Source: Hydrogenophaga sp. BPS33
GTDB lineage: Bacteria; Pseudomonadota; Gammaproteobacteria; Burkholderiales; Burkholderiaceae_C
Direction of reading: 5' to 3'
Assembly (NCBI RefSeq): GCF_009859475.1
Contig: NZ_CP044549.1
Span: 1,798,001 to 1,862,000 of the forward strand
Length of the DNA: 64,000 nt
The notes below the pieces were generated by a model. That model was not told the origin of the DNA, ran no database searches, and was given only the letters and a program-made list of their open reading frames with translations. Of this stretch, positions 63,394-64,000 are shown piece after piece; position 1 is the stretch's first letter; every line of letters starts with the position of its first letter. The translations under genes were made by a program, and so were the position numbers.

Positions 63394-64000
63394 ATGCCTG
63401 CCGCGACGTCCTCTCCCCATCATCCCCATCTCACCGCCGGCCTGCTGCTGGCCAGCATCGGCGCCATCGGCTTCAGTGGCAAGGCCATCATCGTCAAGCT
63501 GGCGTATCCGTACGGCGTCGACGCGGTCACGCTGCTCATGTACCGCATGCTGTTCGCGCTGCCCTTGTTCCTGGCCCTGAGCTGGTGGGCGAGCCACCGG
63601 GCCGGGCGCGAGAAGGCGGTGCCCTTGACGCGGCGCGACTGGCTGGGCGTGATCGGCCTGGGCTTCATCGGCTACTACTTCTCCAGCTTCCTCGACTTCT
63701 GGGGCCTGCAGTACATCAGCGCCAGCCTGGAGCGGCTGATCCTGTACCTCAACCCGACCCTGGTGCTGGTGCTGGGCTGGGTGCTGTACCGCCGAGCCGT
63801 CACGCCCCTGCAGGCCTTGGCCATGGTGGTGAGTTACGCGGGCGTGTTGCTGGTGTTCGGCCACGAGCTCGGCGCGCAAGGGCCGAACGCGGTGCTGGGT
63901 GCCCTGCTGGTGTTCGGCAGTGCGGCCACTTATGCCATCTACCTGGTGTACAGCGGCGAACTGGTCAAGCGCCTGGGTTCTGCCCGTCTGGTGGGGCTGG
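63394..64000 (+). CDS. DMT-superfamily (EamA) transporter, N-terminal part (runs off window)
   Basis: The reading frame is open from this ATG to the end of the window (202 codons). It shows six or more hydrophobic segments in the first EamA repeat and the start of the second, including ASIGAIGFSGKAIIVKLAY, FIGYYFSSFLDFWGLQYISASLERLILYLNPTLVLVLGW-type spans and GSAATYAIYLVYSG. It is therefore an inner-membrane metabolite transporter whose C-terminal third lies beyond the window. The direction of transport and substrate are unknown. It starts 85 bp after the amidase. Confidence 0.85.
   Translation, partial: MPAATSSPHHPHLTAGLLLASIGAIGFSGKAIIVKLAYPYGVDAVTLLMYRMLFALPLFLALSWWASHRAGREKAVPLTRRDWLGVIGLGFIGYYFSSFLDFWGLQYISASLERLILYLNPTLVLVLGWVLYRRAVTPLQALAMVVSYAGVLLVFGHELGAQGPNAVLGALLVFGSAATYAIYLVYSGELVKRLGSARLVGL

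Overview
The window is GC-rich, densely coding DNA with betaproteobacterial gene content: Bug/Tct tripartite tricarboxylate transport, a gcl-hyi-glxR-ttuD glycerate pathway, the DUF3348/DUF802/OmpA/DUF2894 cluster, a PA0069-type radical SAM protein and several molybdenum hydroxylases. It most resembles a Burkholderiales chromosome, probably Comamonadaceae such as Hydrogenophaga. The genus is an inference from gene content only. I saw no rRNA, tRNA, CRISPR, prophage or insertion sequence.

Layout. 1-3.6 kb: the tail of a LysR regulator, an unrecognised protein, a monohaem cytochrome c, and a divergent DMT exporter/Lrp regulator pair. 3.7-10.5 kb: one catabolic operon holding an ABC importer of the nitrate/sulfonate/taurine type, an FAD aromatic-ring monooxygenase, an NmrA-like reductase and an IclR regulator, behind a 13-bp-arm inverted repeat. 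10.6-18.4 kb: 8-oxoguanine deaminase and a LysR regulator, divergent from gcl-hyi-glxR and ttuD. This joins purine breakdown to glyoxylate and glycerate use. 18.4-22.6 kb: a four-gene DUF3348-DUF802-OmpA-DUF2894 operon that looks like an uncharacterised MotAB/ZorAB-like ion-driven membrane motor. 22.6-26.9 kb: a lipoprotein, a VOC protein, an ABC-2 exporter, and a PA0069-type radical SAM gene with a perfect LexA box in front of it.

26.9-34.1 kb: a compact seven-gene minus-strand operon (ketosynthase III, carrier protein, GNAT, asparagine-synthetase-like amidotransferase, AMP ligase, second carrier protein, NAD-synthase-like ATP pyrophosphatase). It reads as a small biosynthetic cluster for an acylated or amidated product. 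34.2-40.6 kb: housekeeping genes, including thiC behind a TPP riboswitch, a mechanosensitive channel, a spermidine-synthase-like protein and an orphan GspE/PilB ATPase.

40.6-63.3 kb: a catabolic region with Tct transporter genes, a PuuE-like deacetylase, two molybdenum hydroxylase operons (one FAD-linked, one linked to a trihaem cytochrome c), CoxG, a CoA ligase, a thioesterase, a quinone oxidoreductase, a class II aldolase and an amidase. A hipBA toxin-antitoxin pair sits in the middle. Several promoters here share a CCAAAA(A/T)TGG palindrome, which suggests one regulon. The enzyme set fits breakdown of an N-heterocycle or related amide, but the substrate cannot be read from sequence. The window ends inside a second DMT-family transporter.
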